Below, piece after piece: positions 1 through 10,070 of a stretch of DNA of 64,000 nucleotides; the first letter of the stretch is position 1; every line of letters begins with the position of its first letter. Where the stretch lies: assembly GCF_000471905.2 (NCBI RefSeq), contig NW_006494943.1, positions 103,191-167,190 on the forward strand, read 5' to 3'. A program made the translations under genes and the position numbers. This stretch comes from Amborella trichopoda (taxonomy: Eukaryota > Streptophyta > Magnoliopsida > Amborellales > Amborellaceae). The notes under the pieces were generated by a model. It did not search any database, was not told the origin of the DNA, and was given only the letters and a program-made list of their open reading frames with translations.

Positions 1-22
1 TATAAATTCTTGGGGCGTGACA
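1..22 (+). repeat. 3' terminus of the 5' LTR
   Basis: Bases 1-22 nearly match the end of the 3' LTR (about 6188-6209) and end in TGACA, the inverted partner of the TGTCA that starts the LTR. The rest of the 5' LTR lies outside the window. Confidence 0.9.
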
Positions 23-26
23 TTTA

Positions 27-38
27 TGGTATCAGAGC
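27..38 (+). other. Primer-binding site, initiator tRNA-Met type
   Basis: TGGTATCAGAGC lies four bases after the LTR end and is complementary to the 3' end of initiator methionine tRNA, the usual primer of plant chromoviruses. Confidence 0.9.
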
Positions 39-143
39 AATAGGTTTAAGATTCTTAGGAAAATTTAAAAGAATGTACTTAAAATCACATTTATTGTGTG
101 TACAGACCGGGACGAAGTCAAGATCCAGAATAGCTAAAGCTAA

Positions 144-1602
144 TATGGAAGGAATTCACAAATCCTTGAAAAATATGGTTGCTCTAATGCAACATCAGAT
201 GGAAACAACAATCCATCCAGACAGTCAGTTACGGGAAATGGTGGGAGTAATATCGAACAATTTAAGAAATTGAACCCACCTTCTTTTAAGTGTGCTGTAA
301 ACCCACTGGAAGCCGAGGGATGGATTATGCAATTGGAGAAAATATTCGAGGTAATGGAATGTCCTAATGATAAGAAGGTGGCCTTTGTAGTTTTTATGTT
401 AGAAGGTGAAGCACAACATTGGTGGCGAATGACAAAAGGAGTATTGGTAAAAGAAAATAGACCCTTGACTTGAGAAGTATTTCTAGAGGCATTTAATGCA
501 AAGTATTTCTCAGATTTTATTCGAGACCAAAAAGAAATGGAATTTTTGGAATTAATCCAAGAAAATCGGACAATAGCACAGTACGAGGCCAAGTTTACTG
601 AATTGGCCAGGTTTGCACCACATATGATTAACAATGAGGCAAGAAAGGTGAAATTTTTTTGAAAGGGGTCTCAGACCAGCTATTAGAAGCAGAATATCAG
701 TCTTAAAATTGAGAACTTATGTTGAAATAGTGGATCGAGCCCAAATTGTCGAAAAAGATTTCGAAGATTACCAAAAGATAAAAAATCAGAAAAGTCAGGT
801 TAGACCCACACCATCTAATCAACAACAGCTTGAAAGGGCAAACAAGAAGCCAAGGCTCTTGCCACTTCAAAGCCCAATAGAACCATGTAAAAAATGTGGG
901 AAAAACCATGGATCGAGCCTTTGTTATTGGAATACTGGAGCTTGTTTTAAATGTGGAAAATTGGGGCACCAGATTAGAGAATGTCCTAACTTACAGATGC
1001 AACAGTTTCCAAAGAAGGGAGAGATAGCTCAAAAGCCTCAGATGAAGGGAAGAGTATTTACGATCACCCAGCAAGACACTCAAGCCTCAAAATCAGTAAT
1101 CCAAGGTACTCTTATTATCTTCCAAAACGTAGCGCATGTTTTGATTGATCCTGGATCTACTCATTCAATTATGTCACCATACTTTGCATGTCACTTAAAG
1201 GTAGAACCAGAACAATTAGAATACATTCTAAAGGTAGCCACGCTGATGGGAAATTCAAGTGACGCCAACATAGTGTACAAATCCTGTGTAATAAAGATAG
1301 AAGAAAAGGAACTGTTAGTTGATCTAATACTCTTAGAAATTCAAGATTTTGATGTAATCTTAGGCATGGATTGGCTTTCTGCATACCATACAAGTATTGA
1401 TTGTTACAAGAAAATGGTTACCTTTAGTATTTCGGATCAACCAGTATTTTACTTCATTGGTATCAAAGAAGACTCCCCATCATATTTAATCTCCTGTATT
1501 CGAGTTAATCGCCTCATTCGAAAAGGGTGTCAAGGCTTTCTTATCTATATCAAAGAAGATAGGAAGGAAGAGATAAATTTGGATACCACTCCGGTTATCT
1601 GA
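144..1602 (+). pseudogene. gag-protease region of the gypsy element
   Basis: This encodes the capsid protein and the aspartic protease. The retrotransposon gag domain starts near 270 and includes the conserved motif GEAQHWW (about 408-428). A CCHC zinc knuckle, CFKCGKLGHQIREC, lies near 940-980, preceded by a second Cys-rich stretch starting CKKCGKNHGS. The protease active site appears as DPGSTHS near 1147-1167, where D-S/T-G is usual, so a proline replaces the residue before glycine. Breaks: a frameshift before 270, TGA at 471-473, a frameshift at the seven-T run near 653-659, and TGA at 1600-1602 just before RT. These breaks show it is dead. Confidence 0.92.
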
Positions 1603-4480
1603 GAATTTCCCGACGTTTTTCCTGAAGAATTGCTAGGAATACCGCCTGACAGGGAAATTGAATTGTCTATTGAATTATTACCAGGGATAGCCCCAATTTC
1701 TAAGGCACCTTACAGAATGGTACCTGCAGAACTTAAACAACAATTAGAAGAATTATTAGATAAAGGTTTTATTAGGCCCAGTGTGTCCCATTGGGGTGCT
1801 CCGGTATTGTTTGTTAAAAAGAAAGATGGGATCATGAGATTGTGTATCAATCATAGACAGTTGAACAAAGTGATAGTGAAAAATTAGTATCCATTACCTA
1901 GAATTGATGATTTATTTGATCAATTACAATGATCACAAGTGTTTTAAAAAATTGATCTTAGATCTGGATACCATCAGCTTAAGATTAAAAGTGAAGATGT
2001 TCTCAAGACAGCTTTCAGAACAAAGTATAGCCATTATGAATTTTTAGCCATGCCTTTTGGATTAACAATGCACCGGCTGTATTTATGGATTTGATGAATC
2101 GGGTCTTTAAGCCCTTTTTGGATAAATTTATCGTGGTATTCATCGATGATATTTTAATTTATTCCAAGAATCAGAAGGAACATGAGCAGCATGTAAGAAT
2201 GATATTGTAAAAAATGTATGCCAAACTCAGTAAATGTGAATTTTGGCTTGAACAAGTGACATTTTTAGGACATGTCATATCAAAGGAAGGTCTATCAGTT
2301 GATCCTTCAAAGGTTGAAGCCGTTGTTAATTGGAAACAACCAAGTAATGTGACTCAAGTTCGAAGCTTTTTGGGATTGACAGGATATTACATAAAATTTG
2401 TAGAAGAATTTTCTCGAATCGCAACCCCATTGACTCGCTTGACACAGAAAAATGTCAAATTTGAGTGGACAAGTGAATGTGAGGAGAGTTTTCAAGAACT
2501 AAAAATTCGATTAACTTCAATACCTATTTTAACTATTCCTAAGGAGAGTAGGGGATTTGTGATTTATAGTGATGCTTCACATAAAGGCTTGGGTTGTGTA
2601 TTAATGCAATATGGGAAGGTAGTGGCATAAGCATCCAGACAGTTGAAAGAATATGAAAAAAAATATCAAATTTATGACTTGGAGCTAGCTGCAATAGTAT
2701 TCGTTTTGAAAATGTAGAGGCATTATCTATATGGTGAGTAATTCGAATTATACAAGGATCATAAGAGCTTGAAATACCTCTTCTCTCAGAAGGATTTAAA
2801 TATGCGGCAGATAAGATGGATGAATTTCTTAATAGATAATGATTGTACAATCCATTATCATTCAGGAAAAGCTAATGTTGTGGCCGACACTCTAAGTATA
2901 AAAATCTACGGGAGTCTTAGCTCATTTAATGATCCAAGAAATGAGATTGTTAGAGGAAATAGTGGATTGGCATCCGGCTCCGTCCATTAATGGTGTGATG
3001 AGTATGATTGCCAACATTAAGGCAGAACCCCAATTAATTCAACAGATTCAATCGATACAAAAGAAAGACCCTCAGCTTATAACAATTGTGGAAGAGGTAA
3101 AGTTGGGAAAGAGAGAAGAATTCTCTACATGTAGTGAGGATTTGCTAAGTTTCAAAGGTCGGGTTTGTGTCCCGAATGATGAGAGTGTAAAGAAAGCTAT
3201 TTTAGAAGAAGCACATCACTCTCGTTATACGATACATCTCGGAAGTATTAAAACGTATCAGGATCTGAAGAAAACCTTTCAGTGGAATAATATGAAAAAA
3301 GATGTAGCACTATTTGTGTCTAAGTGCTTAACATGCTAATAAGTAAAAGCTGAGCATCAAAGGCCCGTTGGGTTGTTGCAGCCTTTACCCGTGCCAGAGT
3401 GGAAGTGGGAGCACAACTCTATGGATTTTGTCTCTGGCTTGCCTAGAACAAATTCAGGACATGATAGCATTTGGGTCATTGTGGACCAGCTGACCAAAGC
3501 TGCCCACTTTCTATCGATTCGCACGACGTACATTTTGGATCGACTGGCCCAGTTGTACATTAAGGAAATAGTGCGGTTGCATGGAGTTTCGGTCAGTATT
3601 GTATCGGACAGGGATACTAGGTTTACTTCTAAATTTTGAGCTAGGCTACAATCAGCCATGGGGATGAGACTCACTTTTAGCACTGCTTTTCATCCCCAAA
3701 CTGATGGACAATCGGAGAGGACCATCCAAACCTTGGAAGATATGTTGAGGGCCTGTGTCATTGACTTTACAGGAAGCTGGGATGACCATTTACCCCTGAT
3801 TGAGTTTGCTTATAATAATAGCTTCCAAGCCAGTATTCAGATGGCACCATATGAAGCCCTGTATGGAAGGAAATGCAGGTCACCCATCTGTTGGGACGAG
3901 GTTGGTGAAATAAAGCTTTTGGGGTAAAAAATTGTCAAAGTAACCATAGATAAGATAACATTAATTCTAGAAAGGCTCAGGAGAGTTCAGAGTCGGCAAA
4001 AGAATTATGCCGATAATCGACGAAGAGATATTGAATTTGAGGAAGGTGATCGAGTTTTCCTAAATATCTCGCCAATAAAAAGCATTATGAGATTCGGCAA
4101 GAAAGAAAAGCTGAGCTAACGTTACATCAGACCATTTGAAATCTTGAAAAAAATCGGAGGTATCGCTTATTAACTTGCCTTACCACCTGAATTGACAAAT
4201 GTCCATAATGTCTTCCATGTACCATCACTACGAAAATATCAGCCCGACCTATCCCATATCTTGAAATATGAACCTTTACCAATTAGGAAGGACCTATCAT
4301 TTATTGAGCAGCCAATTTTGATACTGGATAGAAGGGTACAAGTGTTACGCAACAAGGATATTCCTTTAGACGTATATTATGGCAGTACCATCCAAGAGAG
4401 GAGTAAACTTGGGAACGAGAAGACGATATCAGAGAAAAATATCCCTATCTTTTTCACTAATCAGGTACACAAATTCAGAT
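1603..4480 (+). pseudogene. pol region: RT, RNase H, integrase and chromodomain relic
   Basis: RT begins at the FPDVF-like segment near 1605; its catalytic loop reads [10 protein letters not shown] near 2139-2168. RNase H follows, with [13 protein letters not shown] near 2560-2598 and the LELAA motif near 2680. The integrase has an HHCC zinc site near 3210-3336 and a core with the acidic triad in MDFV (3421), SDRDTRF (about 3605) and QSERTIQ (about 3711). After the segment VHNVFHVPSLRKYQPD (4201-4248), the chromodomain-like end is split: the motif LWQYHPREE is found in another frame near 4374. In-frame stops include 1885-1887, 2628-2630, 3337-3339, 3637-3639 and 3925-3927, with a frameshift near 2070. 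It is a degenerate copy, not an active polyprotein. Confidence 0.93.
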
Positions 4481-4494
4481 GACTAAATTTCTTT

Positions 4495-4507
4495 AAGGGG
4501 GGAAGAA
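4495..4507 (+). other. Polypurine tract
   Basis: AAGGGGGGAAGAA lies immediately before the 3' LTR start TGTCA. This is where plus-strand DNA synthesis would be primed. Confidence 0.9.
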
Positions 4508-6209
4508 TGTCATAATCCTAAAATTTCAAAAAAAAAAAAAAAAAAAAACTTTTAATAAGTGATGGTCCATATGAGCATGATGGTCCTTAGGGACCATCAC
4601 TACTTTCAAAAGCTTTTGGTTTAAGTTTTTGGCTGCCTTGCCACGTCCTTTAGTGGACGTGGGCTTTAAACGTTCAGGTGTAATATAATTGTTACACCTC
4701 ATGTATGAGGTATAACTTAATAAAATAATATAATAAGGTATTTTAAGAATTTAAATAAGAGAGGCGAGGACTCCGACCTTAGAAAATTTTTGAGATCTTT
4801 CTCTCTCTAATCGAAACGCAGTGAGATCTTTCTCTCTCTAGCCAAATTTTTATCTAAAGCTCCCTCTCAAATATTTTAGGTAAGTGACTTCATTATCTTG
4901 AAAAATAATCCATTCTTTTAAAAATGAAATAAAATAATTACTTCTGTTTATTATCATGAATTTTAGGCGCGATAAATTTTATGCTCAAGTGACCTCATTA
5001 TTTTAAAAAATAATATTTTTTATAAAATTGTGATATTTTATTTATGTTAGAATTCTTAAATGCTGTAAATTCTTAGAAAAATAAATTTATTTATTTTTCT
5101 TGTCTATTGTTAGAAAATTTTAGATACTGTAAAATTATTAAAAATAAATGTGATATTTCTGCTTTTAGTAAAATTGTGAGAATTATTTCTACTATTTTTG
5201 AATATTTAGACATTGTAAATTTCATTTGCAGATGACTGCCTTATTATTTGAAACTGATATTTTGCAATTGATTATAGCATTGTCTGTGAAATGTTTATTT
5301 GTGAATTAACATCCCATAAATTGTGATAATTCCATATTCTTGAATTTCTATAAGAATTTTCCTATACATATTAGATTGGCAATTATGCTAGAATGTCTTT
5401 ACGAACTACTACCTTTCTAAATTTGAGCCCAAAATATTTGACTGGTTATTTTTGAAATGTTATTGAAAATGACTGTTATTAATGGTTTCAGTGAAATTCA
5501 TATTAATAATTTCAGTGATATGTTGAGTACATGATATTGCTACTTTCGGATGTTTAAAGTGATTTAGAAATACTTTAAGTATGCAAGTGGACTCATCCGG
5601 TTCGCCGGTGAGGTATAAGTGGACCTATCCGATACGCGGGTTGGGATTAAATGGACTCATTCGGTACGTCGGTGAGGTATAAGTGGACCTGCAGGGATTA
5701 AGTTGACCTATCTGGGACGCCAATAGGGATTAAGTGGACCCATCAGGACGCTGATGGGGTATATAGGTGACCTTCTTGCGACGCCAATAAGGTAATTTGT
5801 GAAATCCTTTGAAATATGTACCGCCGTTAAAATGTTATATGCATTTCAATTATTCGGATTATACTTAATTATGCATTTTTTAAAGTGAAACTGTTAAGGC
5901 ATTTTTGTTAATAGATCTCCTTTTTTAAAATATTGATATCTTTCAACCATGATTATTTTTAAGATTATGATGATCTCTTACTGAGTAGCCAAACTCATCA
6001 AACTATGGTAAACTTTTTTCAGGATAACTGCGGTTTCCTTTTGAGGGCTCGTCAGGATCAACTTTGGAAGATATTGTAGTTGTGCTTAAACTTTTTTTTG
6101 TTACTTTGAAAGAATTCGCCATTGTAAATTTGTCCTATCAAGAGATGTATATATATTTTGACTGTCACATCTCAGGAATATCAGTATTATAAATCCTTGG
6201 GGCGTGACA
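4508..6209 (+). repeat. 3' LTR of the gypsy element
   Basis: It is 1702 bp and begins TGTCATAATCC and ends GGGGCGTGACA, with inverted ends TGTCA/TGACA. A run of about 20 A lies near 4530-4548. A short inverted repeat (AGGTGTAA ... TTACACCT) lies at about 4676-4699. The same family recurs as a solo LTR at 53099-54919 and as a minus-strand fragment at 63872-64000. Confidence 0.95.
5585..5796 (+). repeat. About 32-bp subrepeats inside the LTR
   Basis: Seven diverged units of about 32 bp, each opening with a form of AAGTGGACCTATC and closing with a form of CGCCGGTGAGGTAT. Some units are shortened. The array is also present in the solo LTR, so it belongs to the LTR family and is not a local event. 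Confidence 0.9.
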
Positions 6210-6624
6210 ATGAGCCAGGCTAAGATTGAGGCAATGGGGACTTGGTGAAGGCCTGGCCCTGACTAGACCAAAGGAAGCCACCTAGGCTCGGCCTTACTCT
6301 TAGGCAAGGTACCCCATCATGGCCCTGTTGATGGGGTCAGGCTGACCTAAGCCAGGTCGCATAGTTTAGATTAGATTTTTGTAAAAATAAATTCATTGAA
6401 AAATAATACATCGTGCCCAACCATCTCGTGTGATTTTTTTAGAATCATTCGAATCAAGTGGTGATTCGAATGATTCTCAAAAACCCTATATGCACCTAAT
6501 TACAATTCCCCTTTTTTCACTTTCTTTTTGAGAAGTGAGAAGTAGAGACTAATAAAAATATTAGAATGCTTCTTTTCTTTTTCGTTTTTCCATTGTTCAG
6601 CGAATGATGATACTTATAATGATC
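6210..6624. other. Intergenic, no gene recognised
   Basis: A moderately GC-rich stretch with repeated GGCC and AGGCCTGGCC-like words (6215-6360), followed by AT-rich sequence. I see no coding signal. Confidence 0.6.
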
Positions 6625-6637
6625 CTCGTGAAATTGA

Positions 6638-6711
6638 GCATCCACGACTGAATGATTAAAGCACCTGACTCATAATTGGTAAATTCGTAGGTTCAATTCC
6701 TGCTGTACGCA
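6638..6711 (+). pseudogene. trnI-CAU: Plastid-derived trnI-CAU remnant
   Basis: The 74 bases align end to end with the plastid isoleucine tRNA that has a CAU anticodon: GCATCC start, ACTCATAAT anticodon loop, and GGTTCAATTCC T-arm. Compared with the plastid sequence as I recall it, there are about ten differences, nearly all transitions, several of which break the acceptor and D stems. The flanking bases AAATTGA before it and CGCCAAT after it also look plastid. It is a decayed nuclear copy, not a working tRNA gene. Confidence 0.88.
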
Positions 6712-6724
6712 CGCCAATTGGAAT

Positions 6725-6805
6725 GTAGGAGTAACCTATTGCCTTCTTGGTGGAATTGCCACAACATGGGCATTCTTCATAGCAAGACTTATTGCAGTAG
6801 GTTAA
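6725..6805 (+). pseudogene. psaA: Plastid psaA, 3' end only
   Basis: The last 26 codons and stop of the photosystem I core protein gene psaA: the translation contains [12 protein letters not shown] and ends IAVG followed by TAA at 6803-6805. It begins only 13 bases after the trnI-CAU remnant, although the two genes are far apart in a normal plastid genome. The open frame over this short stretch is inherited; there is no start and no function is expected. Confidence 0.9.
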
Positions 6806-6830
6806 TGGCTAGGAGGATCTGAAAGGCATT

Positions 6831-6890
6831 ATGGGATTAAGATTTCCAAGATTAAGATCAGGCATAGGCTAGGATCCAACTACTCGTCAT
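6831..6890 (+). pseudogene. psaB: Plastid psaB, 5' end only
   Basis: ATG at 6831 opens a match to the start of psaB (MGLRFPR, plastid form MALRFPR), after the normal psaA-psaB spacer with its AGGAGG-like site (6811-6817). The match continues to the segment GGATCCAACTACTCGTC (6872-6888) with an early stop, then ends near 6890. It confirms that the plastid psaA-psaB junction was inserted as one piece. Confidence 0.88.
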
Positions 6891-8579
6891 GTAGACCCAA
6901 CCCAATCTAACCTTAAGACTAGGCCTAGATTTCATTTCTAAAGCAGCCCTTGGGCCAACTTTAGTGGCCCAAGCTGGCCCTCACCCCCTACATAGATTTC
7001 AGCTTGGGCCCAACCCTTTAGCCAACTTTAGTGGCACTGGCCTTTGTTGTTAGCGCTGGGCTGATCAAGCTTAGCTATGGTGCTCAATATGTCTTAGTTT
7101 TGGTAGTTTGACCCACCTTGAGTAAGCAAGGATACTCCTATCATTTGATTCAGGTGTCATTCATGGTTCAAATTATGAAAAGGCTCTTGCTTGTTTAGGT
7201 CCCAACCTTGAAAAGGGTAAATCTAATGAAAACTAAAAGTAAGTACTATAGTGTTAATTGGAATTTTTTACTCCCTCGTACGGTTTTGTAAAGGGTTTTG
7301 ACAAAGATTTCCCTACAATTTGTTATCAATTTGGTGTTTATTAAAAACAAGGGCAGTTGAACGGAATGCGCTCTAGGAACAAGTGGTTCGGCTGGAAGGT
7401 GTCATAACAAGATAAGTAGTGCTTCATTATCACATGTCCCCATCTAACATTCTAAGGAAAAAAAATGAACACATTGCCTAATGACATTTTTTAATGAATC
7501 CAAGTTCTAGAAAGTTACACACAAATAGATATCTATTATTTTAATAAAAAGTAATAACTCTATAGGACCCTTCTTCACCCAGGTGTCCAAAGGATCACCA
7601 ATAAAATTGGCACGAATCTCTAGAAAAGTTATTATATGGGTGTGGGACTTGACTTTTTTATATATCTGTACCAAATTTAAAGATGATCCTTTGAGGTCCT
7701 ACATACATGGGTGGAGTAGGGTCCTATAGGATCATTTTTCTTTAAAAAACTGATATTGAAAAAAATATAACCATGATAGAAACCCGCGAAATCATTAATG
7801 AATGCAAGATGTGAAATTGTATGACTAAGATATTCTATCGACCCTCTATGAAGTCTGAAAACATTTTTCTCATACACCAAACCACTCCCGGCATCGAAAT
7901 TTACATGTGATGGCATATGATTGTATACGGTGTTTATGACCTTTGTGAACAAAAAGTAACAAATCATCATAAGCAATATTAATACAATGGATAAACTAGA
8001 ATAATATTTATAATATCCATCATTGGTTTTGGCACATCCCTATTGAAATGTTGGTTCCTTCAAAAAAGAAAAAGAAATCTATATTAGAGATAAATTTTGA
8101 ATATAAAATTCCACAGATAATAATTTCGACTACCACAATCATAAGATTAAAAATAATATTGATCTAAAGCAAAAGAACAGCTAAAGTGACTTAAAATTTG
8201 TTTTTGATCATAAATCTATCTCTAGGTATGATTTATGTAATGAGGAAGGCGGAAAACTTTTCTTTTCATAGATTTTTTTTGCCATAACAACTCTCCTTTT
8301 TTTCATCTATTTTATGTTATAATGTACAACTGGTGCTGCACAACGTAAAGGGATCCTAAATATGACAACCATTATTTCCTTTTAGTAGTATATAACTAAA
8401 ACAAAGAAAGCATTTAGCTGGGCCACATCGCGCATTGTTCATTTTTATTTGATAGTATAGGGGCATGAGATCGCATGGAAATGCGCTGTGATAAAAACCC
8501 CAATCGTTACAACTGATTGTTATGTACCTCATGTTTTTTTTAAAAAAAATACTAACTTTTACTCATCAAAGAGAAAATA
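6891..8579. other. Intergenic, no gene recognised
   Basis: The first 170 bases hold repeated GGCC and GGGCC words. The rest is AT-rich. A 99-codon minus-strand open frame at 7677-7976 resembles nothing I know and has no coding features. Confidence 0.55.
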
Positions 8580-8850
8580 ATAAAAAGCAATATCATTGCC
8601 TCTCCATAGATATGAATAAAGGAAGTCGTCAAGGACCTAACAAGATCCCCAATGTGAATCCAAAATGACCTCAAAGACTAGGGGACCTTCTACTCCTTAT
8701 TACACCATTCAATAACAATTAAGTAGTCCCCTTCCACTTCTAAACACAGTACAAAATTGCTCTAATAGAAAATCTTCAAATCTTGCTACAAAAGCATAAA
8801 ACTCTGCTTGGTTTGCCATAATAGAGCCACAAGGACTTGAGAAGTAAATT
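8580..8850 (-). pseudogene. LINE RNase H-like fragment
   Basis: On the minus strand the frames read ANQAEFYAF near 8785-8825, then EVEGDYLIVIEWCNKE near 8700-8745, then FIHIYGEA near 8590-8620. The same segments in the same order occur in the RNase H tail of the LINE at 12905-13920 (ANAAEIEVF, VEGDSLNIISWCKKE, VYREANDVAD). Stops and frame changes show decay. It is a fragment of an L1-type LINE. Confidence 0.65.
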
Positions 8851-9439
8851 ATAACATTACCCTCACACTGTTAGTCTCAATAAATAAACTTAATAAATAA
8901 ATAAATAAAATCGATAAACAACTTACTCGAATCTTATCTTAAATCATACGATGGATATAAAGTTCCATACAAAAACCTATAGATCATGCCATCTGGTGAC
9001 AAGCTACCTTGAGAGTCCTCTTGGTGAATCTCCTCACCTTCCATCTCTATTTTTCTATTATTTTCTCTATCTTTTCTAGAGGGGTTAACTTTATTTTATA
9101 GAGAACACATTTATGTTGTAACTCTCACATTCATGGTCTATAAGAGTTGAGATCCAAGTGTAACTCCTGCTTTATTTTTCATAAGTGTAGTTAATTAGGA
9201 TTAACAAGTTGTCACCAAATTGTTAATCCTATGTAATAAGCTAAACTTATCATTAGTTTAGGATGTCATCCAAGCATTCCCACAATTTGGTAAAAGATAT
9301 TTAGAAATTAAATAAACTTTGTATATCTATAATATAAGAAATAAATTCTTACAAGGAATCCAAACACACCACTGGGTTTTCCCTCAAGTGATACTGGGTT
9401 TCCTACAGTGATACATCCTATTAAAGCTAAAAAATGGAT
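8851..9439. other. Intergenic, nothing recognised
   Basis: AT-rich sequence with a short AATA/AAATAAAT repeat near 8880-8910. No coding signal. Confidence 0.5.
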
Positions 9440-10070
9440 TCCATGTATACGGCATTGCCTCATGTTAACCCATGAGATTTCACATATACTTCAATATGGC
9501 TTTTGTACCATTATTAAAAAAATAAAATTTTCAGAGAAAAATAGTCTGATAGGCCACATTTTCAACAACTCCCATGTGGCCTGAGGGCCCTTTAACATCT
9601 TGTACATGGCATTGCCTCATGCTTTCCACATGGGATTTTCATATACCCAATCAGTATAGTAACACACCACTTTTAGATTTTTTGGCCTCAACAACCTTAT
9701 ATATGGCATTGCCTCATGTTAATTACATGAGATTTCATATATACCCTACCAATGTGGTCATACACCACACTCAGATTTTCTAGCCTCAACAACCTTGTAC
9801 AAGGCATTGTCTCATGCTTTCCACATGGGATTTCATATATATCATGCCAATGTGGTCATACACCACACTCAGATTTCATGGCCTCAATAACCTTTTTATA
9901 TGGCATTGCCTCATGCTACTTGTATGGGATTTCATATATATCCTGCCAAAATGGTCATAAACCACATTTAGATTTTCTAGCCTCAATAACTTTGTATATG
10001 ATATTACCTCATGCTACTTACATTAGATTTCACATATACCCTGCCAATGTAGTCAAACACCACATTTGGA
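9440..10070 (+). repeat. 98-bp tandem satellite
   Basis: The anchor GGCATTGCCTCATG recurs at 9451, 9608, 9705, 9803, 9902 and (as GATATTACCTC) about 10000. From 9608 on the spacing is 97-99 bp; the first interval of 157 bp marks a degenerate leading copy. Each unit also carries a form of GGGATTTCATATAT, CCAATGTGGTCATACACCAC and TAGCCTCAACAACCTT. The open frames here are the repeat read through, not genes. Confidence 0.93.

Larger units (their letters stand above)
1..6209 (+). mobile_element. Ty3/gypsy LTR retrotransposon, Tekay-like, decayed
   Basis: The window opens on the last 22 bases of a 5' LTR, followed by a methionine-tRNA primer site, gag, protease, RT, RNase H, integrase, a chromodomain-like tail, a polypurine tract and a complete 3' LTR ending in the same bases as the 5' LTR. 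The order protease-RT-RNase H-integrase marks Ty3/gypsy. The integrase C-terminal segment and its degraded chromodomain-like end fit the Tekay (Del) chromovirus clade; the clade is my inference. Many stops and frameshifts make it non-autonomous. The 5' target duplication lies outside the window; bases 6210-6214 (ATGAG) should be its 3' copy. Confidence 0.95.

Noticed and set aside
6638-6711. Functional nuclear tRNA gene
   Set aside because: Acceptor and D-stem changes, plastid identity and plastid flanks mark it as a decayed plastid insertion.
7677-7976. 99-codon minus-strand frame as a small protein gene
   Set aside because: No recognisable domain, promoter or coding bias; length is unremarkable for AT-rich DNA.
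9440-10070. CRISPR-like array of regularly spaced repeats
   Set aside because: The whole 98-bp unit is repeated without unique spacers, in a plant nuclear context; it is a tandem satellite.
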